Assembly: GCF_001854805.1 (NCBI RefSeq)
Contig: NZ_MBLO01000036.1
Span: 273,879 to 337,878, forward strand
Length of the DNA stretch: 64,000 nt
From: Pseudofrankia coriaricola
GTDB lineage: Bacteria; Actinomycetota; Actinomycetes; Frankiales; Frankiaceae
Direction: 5' to 3'
In this document: one piece after another, positions 7,953 through 16,049 of the stretch
Position numbering within the stretch: position 1 is the first letter of the stretch
Layout of the letters: every line of letters begins with the position of its first letter
The notes under the pieces: model-generated
The model's database searches: none
Seen by the model: only the letters and a program-made list of their open reading frames with translations
Told to the model about the DNA's origin: nothing
Translations under genes and position numbers: made by a program

Positions 7953-9416
7953 ATGACCACCGACCGGAGCCGTCTCACCTGGACCTTCGTGATCACGTGC
8001 ATCGCCGCGTTCATGACCTCCCTGGACAACCTGGTGGTCACGATGGCGCTGCCGTCGATCCGCGAGGGTCTGCACGCCAGCCTGGCCGAACTGGAATGGA
8101 CGGTGAACGCCTATACCCTGACGTTCGCCGTCCTGCTGCTGCCCGCCGCGGCACTGGGCGACCGCCTCGGCCGCCGCCGCCTCTTCGCCATCGGCCTGTC
8201 GATCTTCACCGTGGCCAGCGCCGCCGCCGCGCTGGCGCCGAGCGTCGGCGCTCTCATCGCCGCCAGGGCCGTGCAGGGCGTGGGCGGGGCGATCGTGTTG
8301 CCCTTGTCGATGACCCTGCTGTCGGCCGCTGTCCCCCCGGCGCGCCGGGGGGCCGCCCTCGGCGTCTGGGGTGCCGTGTCCGGCCTGGCCATCGCGTTGG
8401 GACCGCTCGTCGGCGGGGCCATCACGCAGGGCGCCGCCTGGCAGTGGATCTTCTGGCTGAACGTCCCGCTGGGCCTCGCCGCGATCCCGCTGGCGTTCGC
8501 CCGCCTCACCGAGAGCCGCGGGGCCGAAAGCCGGCTGGACATCGCCGGTACCGTCCTGGTCAGCCTGGGGCTGTTCGGGATCGTCCTCGGCCTGGTCCGC
8601 GGCCAGGACCATGGCTGGACCAGCGCCGGCGTCCTCGGCGCCATCGTCGCCGGCGTGGCGGGGCTCGCCGCCTTCGTCGCCTGGGAGCTGCGGTCCGAGC
8701 GAGCCGGACGCGCCCCGATGCTGCCGCTGAGCCTGTTCCGCGGGCGGGGGTTCGCGGCGGTCAACGCCGTCTCGGTCTTCTTCTCCTTCGGGATGTTCGG
8801 CTCGATCTTCCTGCTCTCCCAGTACCTGCAGAACGTCATGGGCTACTCGCCGCTGGGCGCCGGGCTGCGCACCCTGCCCTGGACCGCGATGCCGCTGATC
8901 GTGGCGCCGATCGCCGGCCCGCTGTCCGACCGCATCGGCGGGCGCCCGCTGATGATCGCCGGACTGACCATGATGACCGGCGGGCTGCTGTGGATGCGCG
9001 CCGAACTGGCCCCCGACACGACGTTCCTGGCCCTGGTGCCCGCCTTCATCATCGCCGGCATCGGCATGGCCCTGTTCTTCGTCCCCGTCGCCAACGTGGT
9101 CATGGGGTCCGTGCCGCCCGAGTACGAGGGGGTCGCGTCCGGGACCAACAACGCGGTCCGCGAGGTCGGCGGGGTGTTCGGAATCGCGGTCCTGGCCTCG
9201 GTGTTCGCCGCGGCCGGCGGCTACGCCAGCGCCATCGACTTCACCCACGGGCTGCACGTCGCCCTTCTCGTCGGCGCGGCCGTCACCGGGGCCGGAGCGC
9301 TTGGCTCCCTGCTCGTGCCCCGGCGACAGACGGCCGCCGTCACCGAGCTCGCCGACGGCGACGCCGTTGAACCCGCGCCGGCCCTCCGCCTCGACCTCGA
9401 GCCCGCCAAGTCCTGA
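7953..9416 (+). CDS. MFS drug/metabolite exporter, DHA2 (EmrB/QacA) family
   Basis: 487 residues, mostly hydrophobic, with the length of a 14-helix DHA2 transporter. MTSLDNLVVTMALPSI in helix 1, LGDRLGRRRLFAIG in the first cytoplasmic loop (motif A) and a proline/glycine-rich central helix are typical. It would export toxic compounds or metabolites using the proton gradient. ATG 7953 follows GAAGGGA; an in-frame ATG at 7902 lies ahead of the inverted repeat and is less likely. The specificity is not visible. Confidence 0.92.
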   Translation: MTTDRSRLTWTFVITCIAAFMTSLDNLVVTMALPSIREGLHASLAELEWTVNAYTLTFAVLLLPAAALGDRLGRRRLFAIGLSIFTVASAAAALAPSVGALIAARAVQGVGGAIVLPLSMTLLSAAVPPARRGAALGVWGAVSGLAIALGPLVGGAITQGAAWQWIFWLNVPLGLAAIPLAFARLTESRGAESRLDIAGTVLVSLGLFGIVLGLVRGQDHGWTSAGVLGAIVAGVAGLAAFVAWELRSERAGRAPMLPLSLFRGRGFAAVNAVSVFFSFGMFGSIFLLSQYLQNVMGYSPLGAGLRTLPWTAMPLIVAPIAGPLSDRIGGRPLMIAGLTMMTGGLLWMRAELAPDTTFLALVPAFIIAGIGMALFFVPVANVVMGSVPPEYEGVASGTNNAVREVGGVFGIAVLASVFAAAGGYASAIDFTHGLHVALLVGAAVTGAGALGSLLVPRRQTAAVTELADGDAVEPAPALRLDLEPAKS

Positions 9417-9584
9417 CCGTCCCGCTGCGGAGGTTCTTCGGCCCCTTCGAAGGGCGGCCGGGCGACGGACGGCACCCCGATCCACCCGCGCAAGCCAACC
9501 GATAGCACTGAAGGTGCCGAGCGAGGGTCCGGCCCAGGCCAGCGAGAGCCGACCGTTCCCACCTCCGGTACAGATCTCGAGAAG

Positions 9585-9626
9585 GTCAGAGCCCCGTACC
9601 CGGCAGATCCGGGACGGGGCTCTGAC
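9585..9626. terminator. Long perfect hairpin after the MFS gene
   Basis: GTCAGAGCCCCGT (9585-9597) pairs perfectly with ACGGGGCTCTGAC (9614-9626), and the loop adds CCCGG/CCGGG. It sits between the convergent MFS gene and the leftward relic at 9663, so it probably works as a two-way terminator. Confidence 0.75.
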
Positions 9627-9662
9627 CTGTCTCACCAGGCGCGCCCCGGGGCACGCGACAAC

Positions 9663-9996
9663 TAGTCGGGGATGGCGCGCAGGTGGCGGGCCATGGTGAG
9701 CAGGCCGTTCGCGTTCATGTCCATCACCCGGCTGTGGATGTCATAACAGCCGGGCCGGATCTCCTCGATGCACGTCGCTCGAACCCGAACTCCTCGGGCG
9801 GACGGCCGGCCACGGCGTTCAGCCCGACATTGGTGATGACCTGGTCGCCGTAGAGCCAGGACATCGTCCCGTCGTCGCGACGGACGAACCGCGGCGCTTT
9901 CTCCCGGTACCGCGCCGGCAGCCTGCCCTCGAAGAGGTGGGCCGGCTCGACGACGTGGTCGTCCACGCTCACCATGACTAAGTCAGCGACGTCCAC
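9663..9996 (-). pseudogene. Amidohydrolase N-terminus, frameshifted and joined to an SDR 3' end
   Basis: From GTG 9996 the protein reads VSVDDHVVEPAHLFEGRLP and continues to FGFERR, the N-terminus of an amidohydrolase-2 enzyme. A frameshift near 9775 moves the homologous continuation (CIEEIRPGCYDIHSRVMDMN) into another frame. That frame then ends TMARHLRAIPD, the C-terminus of the SDR at 20503. The DNA at 9665-9697 matches 20505-20537 with one mismatch, over 33 bases. So this is a broken gene whose catalytic part was lost and replaced by an SDR tail. Its start overlaps the regulator's stop by 19 bases. Confidence 0.75.
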
Positions 9997-11585
9997 GGGA
10001 CACCTTCCTTCTCACCGATGAGGTCGATCACAAGCCGCCGGCCGAGCTCGGAGGACTCGATGTCCGGCGAGTTGGCGTCGAGGGACTGCGCCCAGATGCG
10101 CGCGGCGCGGACGCCGTCCTCGGCCTCGAACGCGGCGACCAGTTCCGGGAAGAGCGCGACAAGGCGATGTGTCTCCGCGAGCCACGCCGGGTCGGTGATG
10201 GCCGAGCCCGCGGGGTTCGCCTGGGCGTCCGTGCGGACCCACTGCAGGACTTCGGCGATGACGGCGAGCGCCGGATTTCTCGTGGCGCCGAAGATGACCT
10301 TGCGTGCCGTCGTCCAGACCTCCGACAGGTCGGAGGCGTCCCGCGGCCGTGCCGCCAGGTCCGCGGCGAACGACCGTAGCGTAGCCAGCGAGGCCGGATC
10401 CATCCTGGCCACCGCCAGCTCGATCATGGAAGGCTCGATCATCGCGACGGCGCGGAAGAAGTCTCCCATCGTGGCGTGCCGGGCCTGCATGACCGTGCTG
10501 GCCAGCTGCACCGCCACCCGCGGCGACGGATGCCGGATCTGGGGCCCGTTGCGGTCGCCGGCACGCAGGTCGACGAGGAACTCCATCTCCAGGGTCCGGA
10601 GCGCCTCCCGCAACGTCGGCCGCGAGACCCCGAACTGCGCGGCCAGGTCCGGCAGACCCGGCAGCCTGTCCCCGTCGCCCAGCCGCCCCTCGGCGATACG
10701 GGCCCTGATCTCGTCGGCGACCGTCGCGGCCAACCGGTTCGGCTGCCCTGGCTTCGAGGACTGCCCCGCCGCGGCGGAGTCGTTCCGCGGCCGCCACAGC
10801 GGGACGACGTCGATCGACTGGCGGCTGCGACCCCGGTCGACGAGGAGCGGGCTGGTGACGGCCAGGTAGTCGGCCCACGCCCTTCTCGCCATCGCCCCGT
10901 CGCGCCGCCGGGCGGCGTCCAGGAACGCGCTGTGGCAGGCGGTGACCGTCCGCGCGATCTCCTCCGCTGACGCCGGGCCCGAGGGGGCGACGGCCGCGTA
11001 CACCTGTCCCGCGTAGACATCGCGGAAGATTCCGGCGACGAGCCCGACCGAGCGGTTGCCAGACCGTTCGGTGACCGCCGTGTCGAACCCCGCCGCGGCC
11101 ATGACGAACGCCAGCGGATCATCCTCGGCCGCGCGTTCCTGGTCGTGAAGCCGCCCGAGAGCGTGCAGGTCCGCGGCGGAGCAGCGAACCGCGAACCGCT
11201 CGGCGAGTGGCGGCTCGAGCACCGCCCGGGCCTCCTCCAGATCCGCCAGCGTCGTTCCCCGCAACTGCAGGAGAAGCGCGAGGTAGCGGCCGATCGAGGC
11301 AAGCCCGGGGCGGCGGACGACGGCGCCGCCACCGCGGCCGCGCCGGACCTCGACCAGCGACTGCGACTCGAGGACCCGCAGCGCCTCGCGCACGGTCTCC
11401 CGCGACACGTCGAAGGTGGCCGTGAGCTCCGCCTCGGTCGCCAGCTGCTGGTCGGCGACGAGCTCACCGGACAGGATCTGCCGCCGCAGCTCCATCGCGA
11501 CGAGGTGCGAGACCTTCGCCTCGCGCGGCGCCCGTGCCGGCCTGTCGGCGCCTGCCGAACCGACGTCGGCGGGTTGGGCGATCAT
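9978..11585 (-). CDS. Double FadR-type GntR regulator (two wHTH-FCD units in one chain)
   Basis: 535 residues, about twice the normal FadR-family length. Unit 1 has a winged helix (about 25-95, with FDVSRETVREALRVLESQ) and an all-helical FCD ligand domain. After a Pro/Ser-rich linker, unit 2 repeats the layout with FGVSRPTLREALRTLEME (about 310-330) and a second FCD domain. FadR-type proteins normally dimerise; this chain would be a covalent pseudo-dimer able to use two ligands. The ATG overlaps the stop of the upstream chimeric ORF as ATGA, so translation is coupled. The palindrome at 11833 is a likely operator. Confidence 0.85.
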   Translation of the reverse strand: MIAQPADVGSAGADRPARAPREAKVSHLVAMELRRQILSGELVADQQLATEAELTATFDVSRETVREALRVLESQSLVEVRRGRGGGAVVRRPGLASIGRYLALLLQLRGTTLADLEEARAVLEPPLAERFAVRCSAADLHALGRLHDQERAAEDDPLAFVMAAAGFDTAVTERSGNRSVGLVAGIFRDVYAGQVYAAVAPSGPASAEEIARTVTACHSAFLDAARRRDGAMARRAWADYLAVTSPLLVDRGRSRQSIDVVPLWRPRNDSAAAGQSSKPGQPNRLAATVADEIRARIAEGRLGDGDRLPGLPDLAAQFGVSRPTLREALRTLEMEFLVDLRAGDRNGPQIRHPSPRVAVQLASTVMQARHATMGDFFRAVAMIEPSMIELAVARMDPASLATLRSFAADLAARPRDASDLSEVWTTARKVIFGATRNPALAVIAEVLQWVRTDAQANPAGSAITDPAWLAETHRLVALFPELVAAFEAEDGVRAARIWAQSLDANSPDIESSELGRRLVIDLIGEKEGVPWTSLT

Positions 11586-11773
11586 GCGGTCAGTACCATC
11601 GCGCCGCACTGCGGGTAGAGCCCGCTGGTGACGACCGCGACCTCGGCGCCCGGTACCTGCCGCTGGCCGCACCGGCCCCTCAAGCGCTGCAGCATGAGCC
11701 GCCCCGCGGCGGCGCCGTCCCTGTAGAAGCGCGAGATGTCGTCCGGCCACGGCCGCGGCCGCTGGTTCGTCAC
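11582..11773 (-). pseudogene. DUF35 N-terminus fused to a thiolase C-terminus (63-residue chimera)
   Basis: GTG 11773 follows GGAG. Residues 1-30 (RPRPWPDDISRFYRDGAAAG, then RLMLQR) match the N-terminal helix of DUF35 acyl-CoA-binding proteins. The rest (LRGRCGQRQVPGAEVAVVTS to the end) matches the last residues of lipid-transfer thiolases such as that at 21410. The zinc ribbon, OB fold and thiolase catalytic core are all missing. A deletion between adjacent DUF35 and thiolase genes explains it. It may persist as a leader ORF that couples translation to the regulator. Confidence 0.7.
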
Positions 11774-11832
11774 TGCCAGGTCTCCACGTCTGCCCCGCCC
11801 GTCTTTCCCGTCGACACCAGCAGACAACCGCA

Positions 11833-11851
11833 GACGAGGCACCTCGTCAAC
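11833..11851 (-). promoter_or_regulatory. Palindromic operator over a -35 element, leftward regulator operon
   Basis: GACGAGG-CA-CCTCGTC (11833-11848) is a perfect 7-bp-arm palindrome. Read leftward it overlaps a TTGACG -35-like hexamer (about 11846-11851), 60-75 bases upstream of the chimeric ORF start. Another copy of TGACGAGG is present at 11917-11924. The position suggests autoregulation by the GntR protein. Confidence 0.5.
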
Positions 11852-11898
11852 TGTTTGCCGCTCGCAGAGCGGCCCAGGTCGTCGCCATGTGCGGGAAA

Positions 11899-11930
11899 CC
11901 AAGGCTTGACGGCCAGCCTCGTCAGATGTT
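11899..11930 (+). promoter_or_regulatory. Putative rightward promoter
   Basis: CCAAGGCTTGAC (11899-11910) is identical to the 12-mer before the TetR gene at 7084 and contains a TTGAC -35-like element. TATG-rich sequence follows at the -10 distance. It could drive the P450 cluster starting at 12169. Confidence 0.4.
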
Positions 11931-11975
11931 TATGTGTGCCATCCGAGATCGACACCGAGATCACACGGTGGTCGA

Positions 11976-12075
11976 GGTGACGTTCGGCAAGATCCGCAAC
12001 GTCCGCATGACCGGCACGAGCATCCCGATCGACGGGGGATCCATGGCCAAGTGGCCGAACGGGCCCGGCCAGTAA
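11976..12075 (+). pseudogene. Relic of an SDR C-terminus
   Basis: In frame with the stop at 12073-12075 the DNA encodes MTGTSIPIDGGSMAKWPNG, the characteristic end of classical SDR enzymes (TG..IPIDGG). No Rossmann or catalytic part lies upstream in this frame. It is a 3' remnant in the 395-bp gap 11774-12168, which otherwise holds only the promoter elements listed here. Confidence 0.6.
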
Positions 12076-12168
12076 CGCCTCTGGGGACGGAGGCCGCCCG
12101 AACCAGCTGTTCCACCTGCCTGGCCAGACACAGAAGTTGCCACCTTCGATCAAACGTGGAAGGTCGAC

Positions 12169-13380
12169 ATGTCGTACAGCGAACGGGCACCCGTCGACGA
12201 GGAACGTCGTCGCCTCTTACACGAGCGAGCGGCATGCCCTCGGGAGCACTTCGCCGCGCTTCGGGCCCAGGGGCCGACGACGCCGCTGCTCGAGAACGAC
12301 ACCATCACCTGTCTGCTGGGCCGCCGCGACGTCGAAGACGCGCTGAAGAACTGGCAGGACTTCACGTCCGACTTCGGTGGGGTCATGGGGAGCGAGGAGC
12401 CGCTCATCCCCCTTAATGTCGACCCGCCGCTGCACGCGAAGTACCGCCGGCTGCTCGACCCCTACTTCGGGCCGCGCAGGATGAAGGCGCTGCAGCCCGC
12501 GGTGGAGAAGCACACGAACGACCTGATCGACGCCTTCATCGACCGCGGCGGCTGCGACTTCTCCCAGGAGGTCGCGGTGCCGCTGCCGTGCTCGACGTTC
12601 CTGAGCCTTTTCGGCCTGCCGTTGGAACAGCGCGACGCGCTGGTGCGCTGGAAAGACATCATGATCCGCCCAGACGTCGTCGCCGAAGATCCGAGCCAGG
12701 CGCAGCAGCTCCAGCTCGAAACGGCCATGGAGATCTACGGCCGGTTCACCGAGGAGATGGCCGACCGCCGTGCGAACCCGCGTGACGACCTGATCACCTA
12801 TCTCACGCAGGCGGAGGTCGAGGGGCAGAAACTCACCGACAGCGAGATAGTGCGCATCTGCTTCCTGCAGCTGTCCGCCGGGCTGGACACCGTGACCATC
12901 TCCCTGGAGTGCATCTTCGCCTTCCTCGCCGGCCACGACGACGCGCGCGGGATGCTGGTCGAGGAGCCGGGCTCGGAGGTCGACCTCATCGAGGAGCTCC
13001 TGCGCTGGGAGACGCCGGTGCAGGCGGTCGGGCGCCAGGCCACCCGGGACATCACGCTCCGGGACGGCACCGTGATCCCCAAGGGGACGGACGTCAACCT
13101 CATGCTCGCCTCCGCCAACGTCGACCCGGACGGGCTGGCGGGCGCCGACGAGGTGGACGTGCGGCGCGGCGAGATGCGCAACTTCGCGTTCGGAGGCGGA
13201 CCGCACCGCTGCCTCGGATCAAATCTGGCGCGCATGGAGCTGCGCACGGTGGTGCGGGTCTGGCACGAGCGAATCCCCGAGTACTCGCTACAGCCGGGCA
13301 CGGACGTGGAATGGAACAGCTCGCTGTTGCGTGGCGTCGACCACCTGCGGCTCGCCTGGCCGGCAGGAGCGACGTCATGA
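12169..13380 (+). CDS. Cytochrome P450
   Basis: 403 residues, a bacterial class I P450. The I-helix has SAGLDTVT (AGxDT type), the K-helix EELLR supplies ExxR, and the heme loop FGGGPHRCLGSNLARM gives the cysteine ligand at about Cys348. It would hydroxylate a hydrophobic substrate using electrons from the [3Fe-4S] ferredoxin encoded immediately after it with an ATGA overlap. ATG 12169 follows GGAAGG. It is the first gene of a rightward coupled cluster running to 18679. Confidence 0.95.
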   Translation: MSYSERAPVDEERRRLLHERAACPREHFAALRAQGPTTPLLENDTITCLLGRRDVEDALKNWQDFTSDFGGVMGSEEPLIPLNVDPPLHAKYRRLLDPYFGPRRMKALQPAVEKHTNDLIDAFIDRGGCDFSQEVAVPLPCSTFLSLFGLPLEQRDALVRWKDIMIRPDVVAEDPSQAQQLQLETAMEIYGRFTEEMADRRANPRDDLITYLTQAEVEGQKLTDSEIVRICFLQLSAGLDTVTISLECIFAFLAGHDDARGMLVEEPGSEVDLIEELLRWETPVQAVGRQATRDITLRDGTVIPKGTDVNLMLASANVDPDGLAGADEVDVRRGEMRNFAFGGGPHRCLGSNLARMELRTVVRVWHERIPEYSLQPGTDVEWNSSLLRGVDHLRLAWPAGATS

Positions 13381-13574
13381 AGATCTGTATCGACTCCGAC
13401 CTGTGTGCCGGGCACGCCCGCTGCTGGGAGACGGCGCCCGACCTCCTCGTCGACGACGAGGACGGGCGCGGCGTCGTGCGCGCCCCCGGCGCCGACATTC
13501 CCCCTGAGCTCGAGGCGCAGGCCCGCAAGGCCGCCAGCGTGTGCCCGGAAGGCGCGGTCGTCCTCTCGAACTGA
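13377..13574 (+). CDS. [3Fe-4S]-type ferredoxin
   Basis: 65 residues. CAGHARC gives Cys10 and Cys16 with His at the position that is Cys in 4Fe ferredoxins, and VCPEGA gives the distal Cys. This is the pattern of P450-partner 3Fe-4S ferredoxins of actinobacteria. The ATG overlaps the P450 stop (ATGA), so it is almost certainly that enzyme's electron donor. Confidence 0.92.
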   Translation: MKICIDSDLCAGHARCWETAPDLLVDDEDGRGVVRAPGADIPPELEAQARKAASVCPEGAVVLSN

Positions 13575-13672
13575 GGACTGGGACATCAATTAGCCGGCTA
13601 CCTCGCGCGGGCGCGGGAGATGCCCTTTTGGGGCGATTGATGCCGAAGAACGAGAAGGAGACGACCGAAGCA

Positions 13673-14956
13673 ATGCCTGACTACGGCACGACCGATTTCT
13701 TCCTGGGCCCGGATCTCGTCGAGAACCCGTATCCGTACTTCGAGTACCTGCGTGGCCAGTGCCCCGTGCACCGGGAGAGCCAGCACGGCGTCGTGATGGT
13801 CACCGGTTTCGAGGAGGCCGTCGAGATCCAGAACGACGCGGAGCGGTATTCCTCGTGCAACTCGGTGGCCGGCCCGTTGTTCCCGTTCCCGGTGCCGCTC
13901 GAGGGCCACGACGTCAGCGCGCTGATCGAGGCGCATCGCTACGAGCTGCCGTTCAGTGACATGTTGCTGTGCCTCGACCCGCCGGAGCACACGGCCCATC
14001 GTGGGCTGCTGATGCGGCTGATCACGCCGAAGCGCCTGCGGGAGAACGAGGCGTACATGCGTCAGGTCGCCGAGCGCCAGATCGACACGTTCATCGACAA
14101 GGGCGGGTGTGATTTCATCCGTGACTTCGCCACTCCGTTCACACTGCTCATCATCGCGGATCTGATCGGCGTTCCCCCGGAGGACCGGGACGGGTTCCTG
14201 GAGGGTATGTCCCAGCCCACGGGCGGTGGCGTCGGCAGCACGACGGGCGAAGCGATGGGCGCCAACCCGCTCGCCTGGCTCTACGAGAAGTTCGCCACGT
14301 ATGTCGAGGACCGCCGTCGCAACCCGCAGGACGACGTGCTCACCGGTCTGGCGACCGCCACGTTCAAGGACGGCTCCCTGCCCGAGGTCATGGACGTCGT
14401 GCGCATCGCCGCGATCATCTTCGCGGCCGGCCACGAGTCCAGCACGCGCTTCCTCTCCAGCGCGTTCAGGATTCTCGCCGAGGAGCCGGAGGTCCAGGCC
14501 AGGCTGCGCGCCGAGCCAGGGCTCATCCCGAACTTCATAGAGGAGACCCTGCGCATGGAGAGCGTGGTCAAGGGCGACTTCAGGCTCGCCAGGGTCCCGA
14601 CGGAGGTCGGCGGGACGGAGATCCCCGCCGGCAGCCACGTGTTCCTGCTGCACGGAGCGGCCAACCGGGACCCCAGGAAGTTCGAGGACCCGTCGGAGTT
14701 CCAGCTGGAACGCCCCAACGCGCGCCAGCACCTCGCCTTCGGGCGGGGCGTGCACACCTGCCCGGGTGCCCCGCTCGTGCGCAGCGAGGCGGCCGTCGCC
14801 ATCGAGCAGCTCCTCGCCCGTACCAGCGACATCCGCTTCTCGGAGGAAATCCACGGCCCCGCCGGGGCGCGCCGGTTCAACTACGTTCCCTCGTTCGTGC
14901 TGCGCGGCCTCACCGGCCTCACGCTTGAGTTCGACCCGCGGGGCGCCGCCGCATGA
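13673..14956 (+). CDS. Cytochrome P450
   Basis: 427 residues. The I-helix has AAGHESST (an AGxES variant), the K-helix EETLR is ExxR, and the heme loop FGRGVHTCPGAPLVR puts the ligand at about Cys363. It differs clearly from the first P450, so it probably acts at another position or step. ATG 13673 follows AAGGAG; an in-frame ATG at 13640 has no ribosome site. Its stop overlaps the start of the LLM gene (ATGA). Confidence 0.94.
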   Translation: MPDYGTTDFFLGPDLVENPYPYFEYLRGQCPVHRESQHGVVMVTGFEEAVEIQNDAERYSSCNSVAGPLFPFPVPLEGHDVSALIEAHRYELPFSDMLLCLDPPEHTAHRGLLMRLITPKRLRENEAYMRQVAERQIDTFIDKGGCDFIRDFATPFTLLIIADLIGVPPEDRDGFLEGMSQPTGGGVGSTTGEAMGANPLAWLYEKFATYVEDRRRNPQDDVLTGLATATFKDGSLPEVMDVVRIAAIIFAAGHESSTRFLSSAFRILAEEPEVQARLRAEPGLIPNFIEETLRMESVVKGDFRLARVPTEVGGTEIPAGSHVFLLHGAANRDPRKFEDPSEFQLERPNARQHLAFGRGVHTCPGAPLVRSEAAVAIEQLLARTSDIRFSEEIHGPAGARRFNYVPSFVLRGLTGLTLEFDPRGAAA

Positions 14957-15843
14957 CGGACCCTGTCCGTCAGCCGCGGGTCGGACTTCTCTACCGGCAG
15001 ACCGACACCTCGATGCCGCTGGTCGAGCTCGCCCGCGCCGCCGAGGAACGCGGCTTCGACTGCATCGTCGTCGGCGAGCACACCCACATCCCGGTAAGCC
15101 GTATGTCCCCGTTCCCCGGCACCATCGACGGCGAGCTGCCGGACGCGTACCCCCATTTCCCCGACCCGTACGTCGCGCTCGCGTTCATCGCCGCGCGGAC
15201 CTCGCTGCGGATCGCCGCGGGGATCGCCCTCGTCGCCCAGCACGACCCGATCGCGCTCGCGAAGACCATCGCGACGCTCGACCATCTGTCCGGCGGGCGG
15301 TTCACCCTCGGCGTGGGGTTCGGCTGGAACCAGGAGGAGCTCGCCAACCACGGGAAGGACTTCACCGACCGCCGGGAGATCGTCCGCGAGCACATCGAGC
15401 TGATGAGGGCGCTGTGGACGCGGGAGGAGGCCGAGTACCACGGCCGGCACGCCAACCTCGAGCGCAGCTGGTCCTGGCCGAAGCCCGCGCAGGGCTCGGT
15501 ACCCGTGCTTCTCGGCGTCCAGGGCGGCGACCGCGGCTTCGAGGCGATCATCGGTTGGGCCGACGGCTGGCTGCCCGGCGGGAGCCACGGGAGGTGGCTG
15601 GCCGCCAAGCTGGGCGAGCTGCGCAGCAGGTGGGTCGACGCCGGCCGTCCCGCGTCCGGCCCCATCGTGTGGCCGATGCAGGACGTGGTCGACGACGACC
15701 GGCTGCGCGTCCAGCTCGAGCGCTTCCACGAGCTCGCGGTCGACCAGGTCGTTCTCGACATCCCGACCACCACCCGCGAGGAGATCCTGCCGCTGCTCGA
15801 CCGCTACGCGAAGGTCGTCACGACCGAATGGGGCCACCGATGA
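14953..15843 (+). CDS. LLM-class F420-dependent oxidoreductase (paralogue A)
   Basis: 296 residues in a luciferase-like TIM barrel. LARAAEERGFDCIVVGEHTH, LDHLSGGRFTLGVGFGWN and the C-terminal ADGWLPGG are the family's cofactor-binding patches, usually for F420 and sometimes FMN. It is closely related to the LLM enzyme at 17801; both share SWSWPKPAQ and the same domain order. Coupled by 4-base overlaps to the P450 before and the ferredoxin after. It would oxidise or reduce the P450 product. Confidence 0.88.
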   Translation: MTDPVRQPRVGLLYRQTDTSMPLVELARAAEERGFDCIVVGEHTHIPVSRMSPFPGTIDGELPDAYPHFPDPYVALAFIAARTSLRIAAGIALVAQHDPIALAKTIATLDHLSGGRFTLGVGFGWNQEELANHGKDFTDRREIVREHIELMRALWTREEAEYHGRHANLERSWSWPKPAQGSVPVLLGVQGGDRGFEAIIGWADGWLPGGSHGRWLAAKLGELRSRWVDAGRPASGPIVWPMQDVVDDDRLRVQLERFHELAVDQVVLDIPTTTREEILPLLDRYAKVVTTEWGHR

Positions 15844-16049
15844 GGGCGGAGGTCGACGCGAGCGCCTGCGCCGGCCACGGCGTGTGCGTGGGCCACGCTC
15901 CCGACGTGTTCGAGCTGACCGACGAGGGCTACTCCGTCGTGCGGGTGGACGAGGTCCCGGCCCAGTACGAGGCAGCTGTCCGCCTGGCGGTCAAACAGTG
16001 CCCGACGTACTCCATCACGATCACAGGAGGCATGGGTAACGATGTCTGA
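15840..16049 (+). CDS. [3Fe-4S]-type ferredoxin
   Basis: 69 residues with CAGHGVC (Cys10, Cys16) and QCPTYS for the distal Cys. The central position is His rather than Cys, as in 3Fe-4S donors of P450s. It is the second ferredoxin in the cluster, one for each P450. The start overlaps the LLM stop (ATGA), and the end overlaps the next gene by 8 bases. Confidence 0.9.
   Translation: MRAEVDASACAGHGVCVGHAPDVFELTDEGYSVVRVDEVPAQYEAAVRLAVKQCPTYSITITGGMGNDV

Noticed and set aside
9724..9996. Intact small gene of 90 codons
   Set aside because: The protein stops being amidohydrolase-like after a frameshift and lacks the active site, so it is listed as a pseudogene.
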